DNA of 64,000 nt, taken from contig NZ_JAFBBP010000001.1 in assembly GCF_016907275.1 (NCBI RefSeq), forward strand, positions 1,240,001-1,304,000. Direction: 5' to 3'. Below the pieces are notes generated by a model. It was not told the DNA's origin and ran no database searches. It saw only the letters and a list, made by a program, of their open reading frames with translations. Position numbers and translations under genes: made by a program. The DNA is from Micromonospora luteifusca. Lineage in GTDB: Bacteria; Actinomycetota; Actinomycetes; Mycobacteriales; Micromonosporaceae. Shown here piece after piece: positions 18,988 to 26,294 of the stretch; the stretch's first letter is position 1, and every line of letters begins with the position of its first letter.

Positions 18988-20137
18988 GAGCGGGCGCCTC
19001 CTCTGCCTCCGCCGCGCGGTCCTTCAACTCGCGGGCACGCCGCCGGCTCGGGACGAGACCCTGCGGACGCAGGATCATCACCAGGACCATGGCCAGGCCG
19101 AAGACCAACCACCGGTAGTCGGCGAAGTCGCGGAACCGCTCCGGCAGGTACGCCAGCAGCACCGCGCCGAGCGAGACGCCGATCATGTTGCCGGAGCCAC
19201 CCACCACGACCATGGCCACGAACAGGATGGACAGGTTCGCGTTGAACTGGGTCGGGTCGATGAACGCGTTCCGGCTGCCGAACAGGAAGCCGGACAGGCC
19301 ACCGAGCGCCGCACCGATGGCGAACGCCCAGAGCTTGAACTTGAACGGGTACACGCCCATGACCGCGGCGGCGTCCTCGTCCTCCCGCACGGCCAACCAC
19401 GCCCGGCCGACCCGGCTGTGCTCCAGCCGACGGACCAGGATCACCATGATCAGCACGAAGGTGATCGCCAACCAGTACCAGGGCTTCGCGTCGATCAGAC
19501 CGAAGACCTTGTTGTCCGGCGACGGCGCACCCTCGGGGCCGGGGATGGCCGAGATGCCCACCGGGCCGTTGGTCAGCCCGGTGGCGTTACGGGCCACGAT
19601 CCGGATGATCTCGCCGAAGCCCAGCGTCACGATGGCCAGGTAGTCACCGCGCAGCCGCAGCGTCGGCCAGCCCAGCAGCACGCCGGAGACCATCGTCAGC
19701 ACGATTGCGATGAACAGGCAGATCGCCCAGGTCACCGCCCAGGTGGGTGGCAGGTTGAACTCCTGCTGGATCCACTTGACCACCGGCGAGTTCACCGAAC
19801 CGAACAGCGCGACGCTGTACGCCCCGATGGCGAAGAAGCCGATGTAGCCCAGGTCGAGCAGGCCGGCGAGGCCGACCACCACGTTCAGGCCGATCGCGAC
19901 CAGCACGTAGATGGCGCAGACGAAGAGCACACCCGCCCAGTTGTTACCGCCCTTGATCGAGTCGGTACGCAACCAGGTCAGGCCCGGAATGCCGAGCAGC
20001 GGCAGGTAGTAGAGGATCGCCACGAAGGCGGCCAGCCCGAGGGCCTGCTGCCATTTGGCCAATGCCCGCCAGCGGTCGCCGACCGAGGTCAGCATGCCGA
20101 CGCGGCGGCGGTCTGCGGAGCGAATCTTGTCGATCAT
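18980..20137 (-). CDS. livM: Branched-chain amino acid ABC transporter permease LivM
   Basis: 385-residue membrane permease with about nine hydrophobic segments and the LivM hallmark ALGLNVVVGLAGLLDLGYIGF, here as AIGLNVVVGLAGLLDLGYIG, plus the cytoplasmic EAA-like loop AWLAVREDEDAAAVMGVYPF that contacts the ATPases. The N-terminal 30 residues are basic and cytoplasmic. Its ATG overlaps the livH stop codon (ATGA), which indicates translational coupling. Confidence 0.95.
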   Translation of the reverse strand: MIDKIRSADRRRVGMLTSVGDRWRALAKWQQALGLAAFVAILYYLPLLGIPGLTWLRTDSIKGGNNWAGVLFVCAIYVLVAIGLNVVVGLAGLLDLGYIGFFAIGAYSVALFGSVNSPVVKWIQQEFNLPPTWAVTWAICLFIAIVLTMVSGVLLGWPTLRLRGDYLAIVTLGFGEIIRIVARNATGLTNGPVGISAIPGPEGAPSPDNKVFGLIDAKPWYWLAITFVLIMVILVRRLEHSRVGRAWLAVREDEDAAAVMGVYPFKFKLWAFAIGAALGGLSGFLFGSRNAFIDPTQFNANLSILFVAMVVVGGSGNMIGVSLGAVLLAYLPERFRDFADYRWLVFGLAMVLVMILRPQGLVPSRRRARELKDRAAEAEEAPAHV

Positions 20138-21117
20138 GCGCGGGCCCTCCCGAGCGACTCACCCAACAGGCCGGTGGGCCGGAACATCAGCACCACGATC
20201 AGCACCACGAAGGCGATGACGTCCTCCCAGTTGGACGCGAAGAGCGTGGCGCCGTAGACCTCGACGATGCCGAGGAAGAGGCCACCCAGCAGCGCGCCGC
20301 GCAGGTTGCCGATACCGCCGAGCACCGCGGCGGTGAACGCCTTCAGACCGAGCACGAAGCCGATGCTGTTCTGGGTGAAGCCGAACCGCATGCTCCACAA
20401 CAGCGCGGCGGCGCCGGCCATGATGCCACCCAGCACGAAGATCAGCATGATCACGCGCTCCTGGTTGACGCCCATCAGCGCGGCGGTCTCCGGGTTCTGG
20501 GCAACCGCCCGCACACCCCGGCCGTAACGAGTGCGGTTGATGAACCAGTCCAGCAGTGCCATCATCGCGACGGCCGCGACGAAGACGATCAGCTGAATGT
20601 TCGTGATCGCCGTGTTGCCAATGGTGAACAGGGTCTCCTGCTGGATGATCGTCGGCATACCGACGATCTGCCGGGGCCGGCCGAACGCCTCCGGCAACAC
20701 ACCACCGAGGAGCTTGGGCAGCACCTGCCCGAAGAGCTCCACGAAGACCAGTGACAGACCGATCGCGGTAATCAAGAAGATCAGCGGCGGTGCGTTCTTA
20801 CGTCGCAACGGCCGGTACGCAATACGCTCCAGCGCCAGGGCCGTACCGCCCGAGGCGGCCGCCGCGACGACCAGACCGAGCACGAGGAACAGGATCGCCT
20901 GGCCGACAGGCGGGTTATTTTGCACCCCGAGCTGGGTCCACAGGATCAGCACCGCGAAGGTACCAACCATGAAAACCTCGGAGTGCGCAAAGTTGATCAG
21001 GCGAAGAACGCCGTAGACGAGGGTGTAGCCAAGGGCGATCAGGGCGTAGATGGCGCCCTTGGACAGGCCATCGACCGTGTGCTGGCCGAGATGACCGATC
21101 AGTTCATCAAAATGCAC
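20134..21117 (-). CDS. livH: Branched-chain amino acid ABC transporter permease LivH
   Basis: 327 residues from GTG 21117; a clear AAGGAGA-type ribosome site lies just upstream (near 21123-21129) and rules out the longer open frame. LivH hallmarks are LSKGAIYALIALGYTLVYGV, NFAHSEVFMVGTF, the EAA-like loop RGVRAVAQNPETAALMGVN and GLKAFTAAVLGGIGNLRGAL. It forms the membrane channel with LivM. It is separated from livK by 66 bases containing a strong hairpin. Confidence 0.95.
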   Translation of the reverse strand: MHFDELIGHLGQHTVDGLSKGAIYALIALGYTLVYGVLRLINFAHSEVFMVGTFAVLILWTQLGVQNNPPVGQAILFLVLGLVVAAAASGGTALALERIAYRPLRRKNAPPLIFLITAIGLSLVFVELFGQVLPKLLGGVLPEAFGRPRQIVGMPTIIQQETLFTIGNTAITNIQLIVFVAAVAMMALLDWFINRTRYGRGVRAVAQNPETAALMGVNQERVIMLIFVLGGIMAGAAALLWSMRFGFTQNSIGFVLGLKAFTAAVLGGIGNLRGALLGGLFLGIVEVYGATLFASNWEDVIAFVVLIVVLMFRPTGLLGESLGRARA

Positions 21118-21134
21118 CGGGGTCTCCTTGAATC

Positions 21135-21169
21135 GAATACGGCCGGGGCGAAACACCCCGGCCGTATTC
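21135..21169 (-). terminator. Intercistronic hairpin between livK and livH
   Basis: Arms 21135-21148 and 21156-21169 are perfect 14-bp complements (GAATACGGCCGGGG / CCCCGGCCGTATTC) with a 7-base loop CGAAACA-type. It stands between the livK stop codon and the livH ribosome site. It may be a partial terminator or a 3'-end stabiliser that keeps livK mRNA more abundant than the rest of the operon. Confidence 0.85.
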
Positions 21170-21183
21170 CATTTGCCTAGGCG

Positions 21184-22335
21184 TCAGCTGAGCTTGAGCT
21201 CCTGCAGCGCCTCGATAGCAGTGCCCTTGATCTGGTAGGCCCAGATGACGACCTTCGTCGGGTCCACGTCACCCTTGGCGTCGAACTTGATGTACTTCGA
21301 CACGCCCTGCTTGTCGTACGACTTGACGTACTCCAGGAGCTCCGCCCGGGTCTTCTTGCCGGCCTTGAAGGCGTCCAGGTAGATCGTCGCGCCGTCGAAG
21401 CCTTCCGCACCGTAGGAGCCCGGCGGGATGCCGTACTCCTTCTGGTAGTCGGCCGAGAAGGTGCCGCCGGCCTTGTCAGCCGGGAGGCACGGGCAGGTGA
21501 TGATCGCGCCCTCGGCACCGCCGGAGGCACCCTCCGGGAACGCCGGGTCGTAGAGACCGTCCGGGCCGACGAACTTGGCCTGGACACCAGCGGCACGCAT
21601 CTGCTTCACCAGCGGAGCAGCCTCACGGGTGTAGCCGCCGTAGAAGACGAAGTCCGCCTGCGCAGACTTGATCTTGGAGATGGTGGCGTCGAACTGCGCC
21701 TGCCGCTCCTGGATCTTGTCCTTGTTCACGATCAGCGGGCCGAGCTGCTTGCCCAGCTCCTCGGTGATGCCCGCGCCGTATGCGCTGGCGTCATCGACCA
21801 GGAAGACCTTCTGAGCGTTCTGCGTCTTCAGGTAGCTCGCCACCGCACCGGCCTGCGTGCCGTCGTTGCCGACCACGCGGAAGAAGGACTTGTTGCCCTT
21901 CTGGGTCAGGTCGGTCCGGGTCGCCGACGGGCTGACCATCGCCAGGCCCGCGGCCTGGTAGATCGGCATCGTCGCGTCCGACTCACCGGAGAAGTGACCA
22001 CCGATGACACCGAGGAACGAGTTGTCCCCCGCGATCTGGTTCGCGAACGGGGTCGCCACCGCAGGGTCACCCTGGGTGTCGAACGGCTGCATCTCGACCT
22101 TGCAGTTCGGGTTCGCCGCGTTGAACTGCTTCACGGCGAGCTTCGCGCCGTTCAGCGACGGGATCACCAGACCCGCGTTGTCACCCGTGAACGCGCCGAA
22201 GATCGCGATCTTGCCACCGCAGTCACCCGACGCGGTCCCACCGTCGCCGCCACCGGAATCCTGGCAACCAGCCGCGACCACCAGGGTCGCGGCGAGCGCC
22301 ACCGTACCCAGCGCCCTTACATAGCTTCGCCTCAC
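21184..22335 (-). CDS. livK: Branched-chain amino acid ABC transporter substrate-binding lipoprotein LivK
   Basis: 383 residues from GTG 22335, chosen for the GGAGGAGG ribosome site just upstream and because it begins a lipoprotein signal (VRRSYVRALG, hydrophobic core, lipobox AAGC with Cys at 24). After a Gly/Asp-rich linker comes the type I periplasmic binding fold (KIAIFGAFTGDNAGLVIPSL at the ligand pocket, later GVIGGHFSGESDATMPIY and FRVVGNDGTQAGAVASYL). It captures branched-chain or related amino acids outside the membrane for LivHMGF. First gene of the operon. Confidence 0.95.
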   Translation of the reverse strand: MRRSYVRALGTVALAATLVVAAGCQDSGGGDGGTASGDCGGKIAIFGAFTGDNAGLVIPSLNGAKLAVKQFNAANPNCKVEMQPFDTQGDPAVATPFANQIAGDNSFLGVIGGHFSGESDATMPIYQAAGLAMVSPSATRTDLTQKGNKSFFRVVGNDGTQAGAVASYLKTQNAQKVFLVDDASAYGAGITEELGKQLGPLIVNKDKIQERQAQFDATISKIKSAQADFVFYGGYTREAAPLVKQMRAAGVQAKFVGPDGLYDPAFPEGASGGAEGAIITCPCLPADKAGGTFSADYQKEYGIPPGSYGAEGFDGATIYLDAFKAGKKTRAELLEYVKSYDKQGVSKYIKFDAKGDVDPTKVVIWAYQIKGTAIEALQELKLS

Positions 22336-22697
22336 GGCTTCCTGACCTCCTCCAGATGCGGACGCGACTGACCCGTTGCGACGGCGACAGCAGCAGACCG
22401 CAATTCCACCCACCCCGCAGAGACTCCCCCTGCGTTACGGCTCGTGATGGCGGAGCGTACCGATACCGCATACCGTCCCGGAAGGCCTGAACCCGGGGTC
22501 TGCGAAACCGTTACGAAGACGCGGGCAATCATGTCGATGTCCGTCACAGGTGAACCCGTCTTTTGGTCCTTAAGTCCGCGTCCGGTCGGAGGTCACCCGT
22601 ACCCACCCGGACCGATCCCAGCTGACGAGAGGCTATTGACCTGGGGAAATAGCTCGGCACTTCGCATCCCGCACGGCGCGGCACGCCACGCTGACGC
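22336..22697. other. 362-base region upstream of livK
   Basis: Contains the livK promoter region and the 3' side of the propeller lipoprotein gene. A GGTATGCGGTATCGGTA-type direct repetition (about 22455-22475, minus strand) could include a -10 box. A weak inverted repeat GAGGCTATT / AAATAGCTC (about 22628-22654) may end the lipoprotein transcript. No gene is supported. Confidence 0.5.
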
Positions 22698-23882
22698 TCA
22701 GACGCCCACGCCGGCCGCCGACCACAGCCCGGCCCGCGTCCCGTCATCCGCCGCCAACCACCACCGGTCACCCACCGCCACCAGCGTCACGTCCCGATCA
22801 ACGCCGGCCGGCACGTCGAGTGGCATCGCGGCCTCCCGCCACGACCCACCCCGATCCGTCGACACCCACACCGACTGCCGCGCCCCATCGGTCACCGCGG
22901 CGAACAGCCGGTCCCCGGACGACACCAGCGACGCCACACCCGGCACCCCGGCTCCGGCCCGCCGCCCGAACGTCCCGGCGGCCACCCAGCCCGCGGCCTC
23001 CTGCCGCCACACGCCGAACGTCGACCCCCGCAGCCCCACCGCCACCGGCACCCCGCCGACCAGCGCAACCCGCTGCAACTCCTCGTACTCCGAACCGCCC
23101 GGCAACACCGTGCGCCGCCACGACCGCCCGTCCGGCGACGACCACAGCGCCGGGTCACGGTCGATCCGGCCCACCGGTAGGAGACCACCCACCGCCAGCC
23201 AGCCCGACGACGTCGCCACCGCGTCGAACGCCCAGGTCACTCCGACCGCGTCACTGGCCAGCTCCGGTGCACCCTCGACCAGTGCGAACTCCGCCGCGTC
23301 CGGCGACGACACCCAGGAGGCCGCACCCGCCGAACGGTTGCCGACGATGAGCCAGCCCTGCCCACCGGCCGTCAGGCGGGACACGTTCACCGCCGTCGGA
23401 CCGCCGAACGTCTCGAATGGCGCCTGCACCTCGACCAGCGCGCCGTCAGCCACCTGCCGCCACGTGCTGATCCGCGGATAGCCGTGCGCGCCACCGACCT
23501 TGGCGCCGATCAGCGCCGCCTCACCGTCCCGGCAAGCCACCGAGAGAAAGACGTTCTGCCGACCGTAGAAGGAATCCGGACGGACCGTCACCACCGTCCA
23601 GGTCGTACCGTCCACGCTGGTCCACGCCGCCGGACGAGTCCCGCCGGCGGTGTCGGCGACGCCACCGACCACGAACCACCGACCCGCACATGATGTCGCG
23701 TCGCGTACCAGAAGACGACCCTCGCCACCCGGCGGCGCCGGCAGCGCCAAGGGCTGCCAATCCGGCCGCAGCGCCGGCGCGGCCGACGGCGACCCGGTGC
23801 CGCTCGGCGCGGCCGGCCCGTCGCAGCCGGCAAGGACCAGCGCGAAGAGGCCGAACACCGCGATCACCCGTCGGACGGACAC
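22698..23882 (-). CDS. Secreted lipoprotein, predicted sialidase-like beta-propeller
   Basis: 394 residues, GTG start at 23882. A lipoprotein signal is clear: VRRVIAVFGLFALVLAGC with Cys at about 20. The mature part repeats blades of the form (W)VSTDRGGSWREAAMP, SSPDGRSWRRTVLPG, TSVDGTTWTVVTV, each an Asp-box-like S/T-x-D-G-x-x-W, giving a six- or seven-bladed propeller. Such proteins are often labelled exo-alpha-sialidase, but no Arg triad or Tyr/Glu pair of true sialidases can be recognised, so a binding or scaffold role outside the membrane is as likely. It is monocistronic between livK and the pdtaR-like gene. Confidence 0.8.
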   Translation of the reverse strand: MSVRRVIAVFGLFALVLAGCDGPAAPSGTGSPSAAPALRPDWQPLALPAPPGGEGRLLVRDATSCAGRWFVVGGVADTAGGTRPAAWTSVDGTTWTVVTVRPDSFYGRQNVFLSVACRDGEAALIGAKVGGAHGYPRISTWRQVADGALVEVQAPFETFGGPTAVNVSRLTAGGQGWLIVGNRSAGAASWVSSPDAAEFALVEGAPELASDAVGVTWAFDAVATSSGWLAVGGLLPVGRIDRDPALWSSPDGRSWRRTVLPGGSEYEELQRVALVGGVPVAVGLRGSTFGVWRQEAAGWVAAGTFGRRAGAGVPGVASLVSSGDRLFAAVTDGARQSVWVSTDRGGSWREAAMPLDVPAGVDRDVTLVAVGDRWWLAADDGTRAGLWSAAGVGV

Positions 23883-23951
23883 CCGTCGATGCTAACCACC
23901 GGACACCGCGACCGGGGGCCCCACGCGGCCGGAATCGCGCAGGTCGGGTCT

Positions 23952-24575
23952 TCAGACGGTCGGCTGCTGCGACACCTCGCCGCCAGCGGTCTCCGCGAGG
24001 ATCCGCTCGGCGACCTCTTTCATGGTCATCCGGTGATCCATTGCCGTGCGCTGGATCCACTTGAACGCCTGTGGCTCGGTCATCCCGTACGTGGTCATCA
24101 GCGCACCCTTGGCGCGCTCCACGGCCTTGCGGATCTCCAGGCGGTCGGTCAGGCTCGCGACCTCCGCCTCCAGGGCCGCGACCTCGGAGTAACGCGACAG
24201 CGCGATCTCCACCGCCGGGACCAGGTCGCTCTTCTGGAAGGGCTTCACGAGGTACGCCATCGCGCCCGCAGCCCGCGCCCGCTCCACCAGGTCACGCTGG
24301 CTGAACGCGGTCAGGATGATCACCGGAGCGATCCGGGCGCCGGCGATGCGCTCGGCGGCGGCCAGCCCATCCATGATCGGCATCTTGATGTCGAGGATGA
24401 CCAGATCGGGCTTCAACTCCTCGGCGAGGCGGACGGCGGTCTCACCGTCACCGGCTTCCCCCACCACCTCGTAACCCTCTTCGACCAGCATCTCGGCGAG
24501 GTCCAGCCGGATCAGCGCCTCGTCCTCGGCGATCAGTACGCGCCTACGCTCGGCATCCGTCGGCATCTCAGCCAC
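23952..24575 (-). CDS. pdtaR: ANTAR-domain response regulator, PdtaR-like
   Basis: 207 residues from GTG 24575. The receiver domain (about 11-125) has VLIAEDEALIRLDLAEML, phospho-acceptor Asp in LVILDIKMPIMDG, the Thr of ILTAFSQRDLVERA and the Lys of AYLVKPF. A coiled coil (LEAEVASLTDRLE) leads to a C-terminal ANTAR RNA-binding domain (ERAKGALMTTYGMTEPQAF, then KWIQRTAMDHRMTMKEVAER). It closely resembles mycobacterial PdtaR, which is activated by the kinase PdtaS and acts as an antiterminator on mRNAs with paired hairpins. No kinase gene is next to it. A perfect inverted repeat lies 27 bases upstream. Confidence 0.93.
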   Translation of the reverse strand: MAEMPTDAERRRVLIAEDEALIRLDLAEMLVEEGYEVVGEAGDGETAVRLAEELKPDLVILDIKMPIMDGLAAAERIAGARIAPVIILTAFSQRDLVERARAAGAMAYLVKPFQKSDLVPAVEIALSRYSEVAALEAEVASLTDRLEIRKAVERAKGALMTTYGMTEPQAFKWIQRTAMDHRMTMKEVAERILAETAGGEVSQQPTV

Positions 24576-24601
24576 CAGCCCTACCCCCACCAGTCGAAAC
24601 C

Positions 24602-24625
24602 TGACACCCGCCCAGCCGGGTGTCA
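24602..24625. promoter_or_regulatory. Inverted repeat between pdtaR and the tRNA-like gene
   Basis: TGACACCCG (24602-24610) and CGGGTGTCA (24617-24625) are perfect 9-base complements with a 6-base spacer. It lies in the divergent region, within the probable pdtaR leader. It could be an operator or, since PdtaR-type regulators bind hairpin RNA, a target for feedback; neither is shown. Confidence 0.4.
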
Positions 24626-24680
24626 CCGCCCTCAGCGTAGTAGGTAACCTATGGGAGGCCGCCAGAGCATTCGGCCAAGC

Positions 24681-24757
24681 GTCCCCGTATTCCAACCGGC
24701 AGAGAAGCGGAGCTCAAACCTCCGACAGTGTGGGTTCGAATCCCACCGGGGGCACCA
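24681..24757 (+). tRNA. tRNA-like gene, anticodon CAA (Leu by codon), short variable loop
   Basis: 77 bases fold as a cloverleaf: acceptor GTCCCCG/CGGGGGC (one U-G pair), a weak 3-bp D stem TTC/GAA with loop holding GG, anticodon stem CGGAG/CTCCG with loop CTCAAAC (anticodon CAA), variable loop ACAGT, T arm GTGGG-TTCGAAT-CCCAC, discriminator A and an encoded CCA. The CAA anticodon reads the Leu codon UUG, yet bacterial tRNA-Leu should have a long variable arm of ten or more bases; this one has five. C13-A22 mismatched and C38 are also unusual. It may be a noncanonical tRNA, a decayed tRNA-Leu, or a tRNA with another identity. The CCA end is 32 bases before the HTH-LAGLIDADG gene on the same strand. 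Confidence 0.7.
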
Positions 24758-24789
24758 AAAGTGTCGTACGGCTGTTCCAAAATCGTCAT

Positions 24790-25539
24790 GTGCATCCACC
24801 TGAACTACGCATTCGTGCACGGCAGCAGCACCTCGCCGGCAGCACGGTCGCCGAGGTTGCCAGACGTCTGAGACTTCCGTACCCGACGGTCAGGGGCTGG
24901 TGCAAGCACCAGGTCGAGCCGAGAAGGTCCAGCAGCGAGCTTCGGTGCTTTCGCTGCCGGCCCGAGGTCAGGAATCAGACAGATCCGTCTGCATACCTCT
25001 ACCTGCTCGGTCTCTACCTGGGCGACGGGCATCTCGTCACCTCCGCACGGGTACCGGTGCTGCGCATCGCTTGCAGCAGTAGTTGGCCGGGCTTGATCGA
25101 GGCGTGCGACGCCAGCATGCGGCAGGTGCTCGCGGCGAAGGTCCAGCGCGTCCATCAGCCTGGTTGCGTCAGCGTGCAGAGCTCCGGCAAGCACTGGCCA
25201 TGCCTGCTTCCCCAGCATGGTCCGGGCAAGAAACACGAACGGCCAATCGTCCTCGCCGATTGGCAACGGGACATCGTCGCGACGCATCCGGGTGACTTCC
25301 TGCGTGGGCTGTTCCACTCCGACGGCTGTCGGTTCGCCAACCGGGTGACCGTGCGCGGCAAGGCGTACGTCTACCCGCGCTACATGTTCGTCAACGAGTC
25401 GGCGGACATCATGGCGCTCTGCCAGTGGAGCCTCGACCTGCTCGGCATCGCCTGGCGGATGAACCGCCGCAACTCGCTGTCGGTGGCGCGACGCAACGCG
25501 GTCGCCACGCTGGACCGGCATGTCGGCCCCAAATCCTGA
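24790..25539 (+). CDS. Free-standing HTH-LAGLIDADG homing-endonuclease-like protein
   Basis: 249 residues from GTG 24790; the same frame stays open back into the tRNA but has no better start. Residues about 17-36 form a helix-turn-helix (STVAEVARRLRLPYPTVRGW). A CFRC pair follows at 53-56. Two LAGLIDADG motifs are visible: YLLGLYLGDGHL (about 71-82) and DFLRGLFHSDGCR (about 168-180), each keeping the acidic metal-binding Asp. The family cuts or once cut specific DNA targets, usually within introns or inteins; here no intron or intein boundary is present and the HTH is at the N-terminus. Such proteins may have become regulators. Its tight placement behind the tRNA-like gene suggests co-transcription or a shared mobile origin. 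Confidence 0.8.
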   Translation: MHPPELRIRARQQHLAGSTVAEVARRLRLPYPTVRGWCKHQVEPRRSSSELRCFRCRPEVRNQTDPSAYLYLLGLYLGDGHLVTSARVPVLRIACSSSWPGLIEACDASMRQVLAAKVQRVHQPGCVSVQSSGKHWPCLLPQHGPGKKHERPIVLADWQRDIVATHPGDFLRGLFHSDGCRFANRVTVRGKAYVYPRYMFVNESADIMALCQWSLDLLGIAWRMNRRNSLSVARRNAVATLDRHVGPKS

Positions 25540-25632
25540 CCGCTACCCGCGCGGATCACACGGACCGTGGGAGCCTGGCTGACACCCGGGCGGAACGGCC
25601 GTTGGCGGGGTCGACGACAGGGGTGGGGACCG

Positions 25633-26283
25633 ATGCGGGTGGTCATCTTCGGTGCGACCGGCATGGTCGGCCAGGGCGTTCTGCGGGAGTGCCTGCTCGC
25701 CGACGACGTGCGGGAGGTGGTGACGGTCGGCCGGAGGCCGACCGGTGCGCAGGATCCGAAGCTACGTGAGCTGACGGTCGCGGACGTGGGTGAGTTGGAC
25801 GCGGTGCGGGCCGAGTTGACCGGGGTGGACGCGTGTTTCTACTGCCTGGGTGTCTCGTCGTTGGGTTTGGGTGAGGCCGCGTACACGCGGGTCAGCCATG
25901 ACTACCCGCTCGCGGCGGCGCGGCTGTTGGCGCAGGTGAGCCCGCAGGTCACGTTCATCTACGTTTCGGGTCAGGGGACTGATTCGTCGGGCGAGGGTCG
26001 GGTGATGTGGGCCCGGGTCAAGGGTCGTACCGAGAACGCGATCATCGACCTGCTGCCCAACGGCTACGCGGCGCGGCCCGGCTTCATCCAGCCGACGCAC
26101 GGGGTGGTGTCGAAGACCCGTTGGTACCGGATCGGGTACGCGATCACCCGTCCGCTCGTTCCGGTGTTGCGCCGCTGGCTGCCGAATCAGATCACCACGA
26201 CCGAGGGGATCGGCCTGGCGATGCTGCGGGTGGCTCGCCAGGGTTCGCCCAGCCGGGTGCTGGGCAATCGCGAGCTGCGCTGA
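25633..26283 (+). CDS. NAD(P)-binding epimerase/dehydrogenase-like protein
   Basis: 216 residues from ATG 25633 with GGTGGGGA just upstream. An N-terminal Rossmann motif VVIFGATGMVGQGVLREC (GxxGxxG) and the later FIYVSGQGTDSSG and KGRTENAIIDL give an atypical short-chain dehydrogenase of the HTATIP2/NmrA-like type. The usual YxxxK pair is not clear, so it may be a binding protein or an atypical reductase. It ends 11 bases from the convergent trans-sulfuration enzyme gene with no terminator between them. Confidence 0.8.
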   Translation: MRVVIFGATGMVGQGVLRECLLADDVREVVTVGRRPTGAQDPKLRELTVADVGELDAVRAELTGVDACFYCLGVSSLGLGEAAYTRVSHDYPLAAARLLAQVSPQVTFIYVSGQGTDSSGEGRVMWARVKGRTENAIIDLLPNGYAARPGFIQPTHGVVSKTRWYRIGYAITRPLVPVLRRWLPNQITTTEGIGLAMLRVARQGSPSRVLGNRELR

Positions 26284-26294
26284 CCGGCGTCCGG

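Noticed and set aside
24730..24789. Earlier start of the LAGLIDADG protein inside the tRNA
   Set aside because: The first 20 codons would be the tRNA T arm and acceptor end; GTG 24790 gives a natural protein start.
26284..26294. Terminator between the epimerase-like gene and the trans-sulfuration gene
   Set aside because: Only 11 bases separate the two stop codons and no hairpin is present there.
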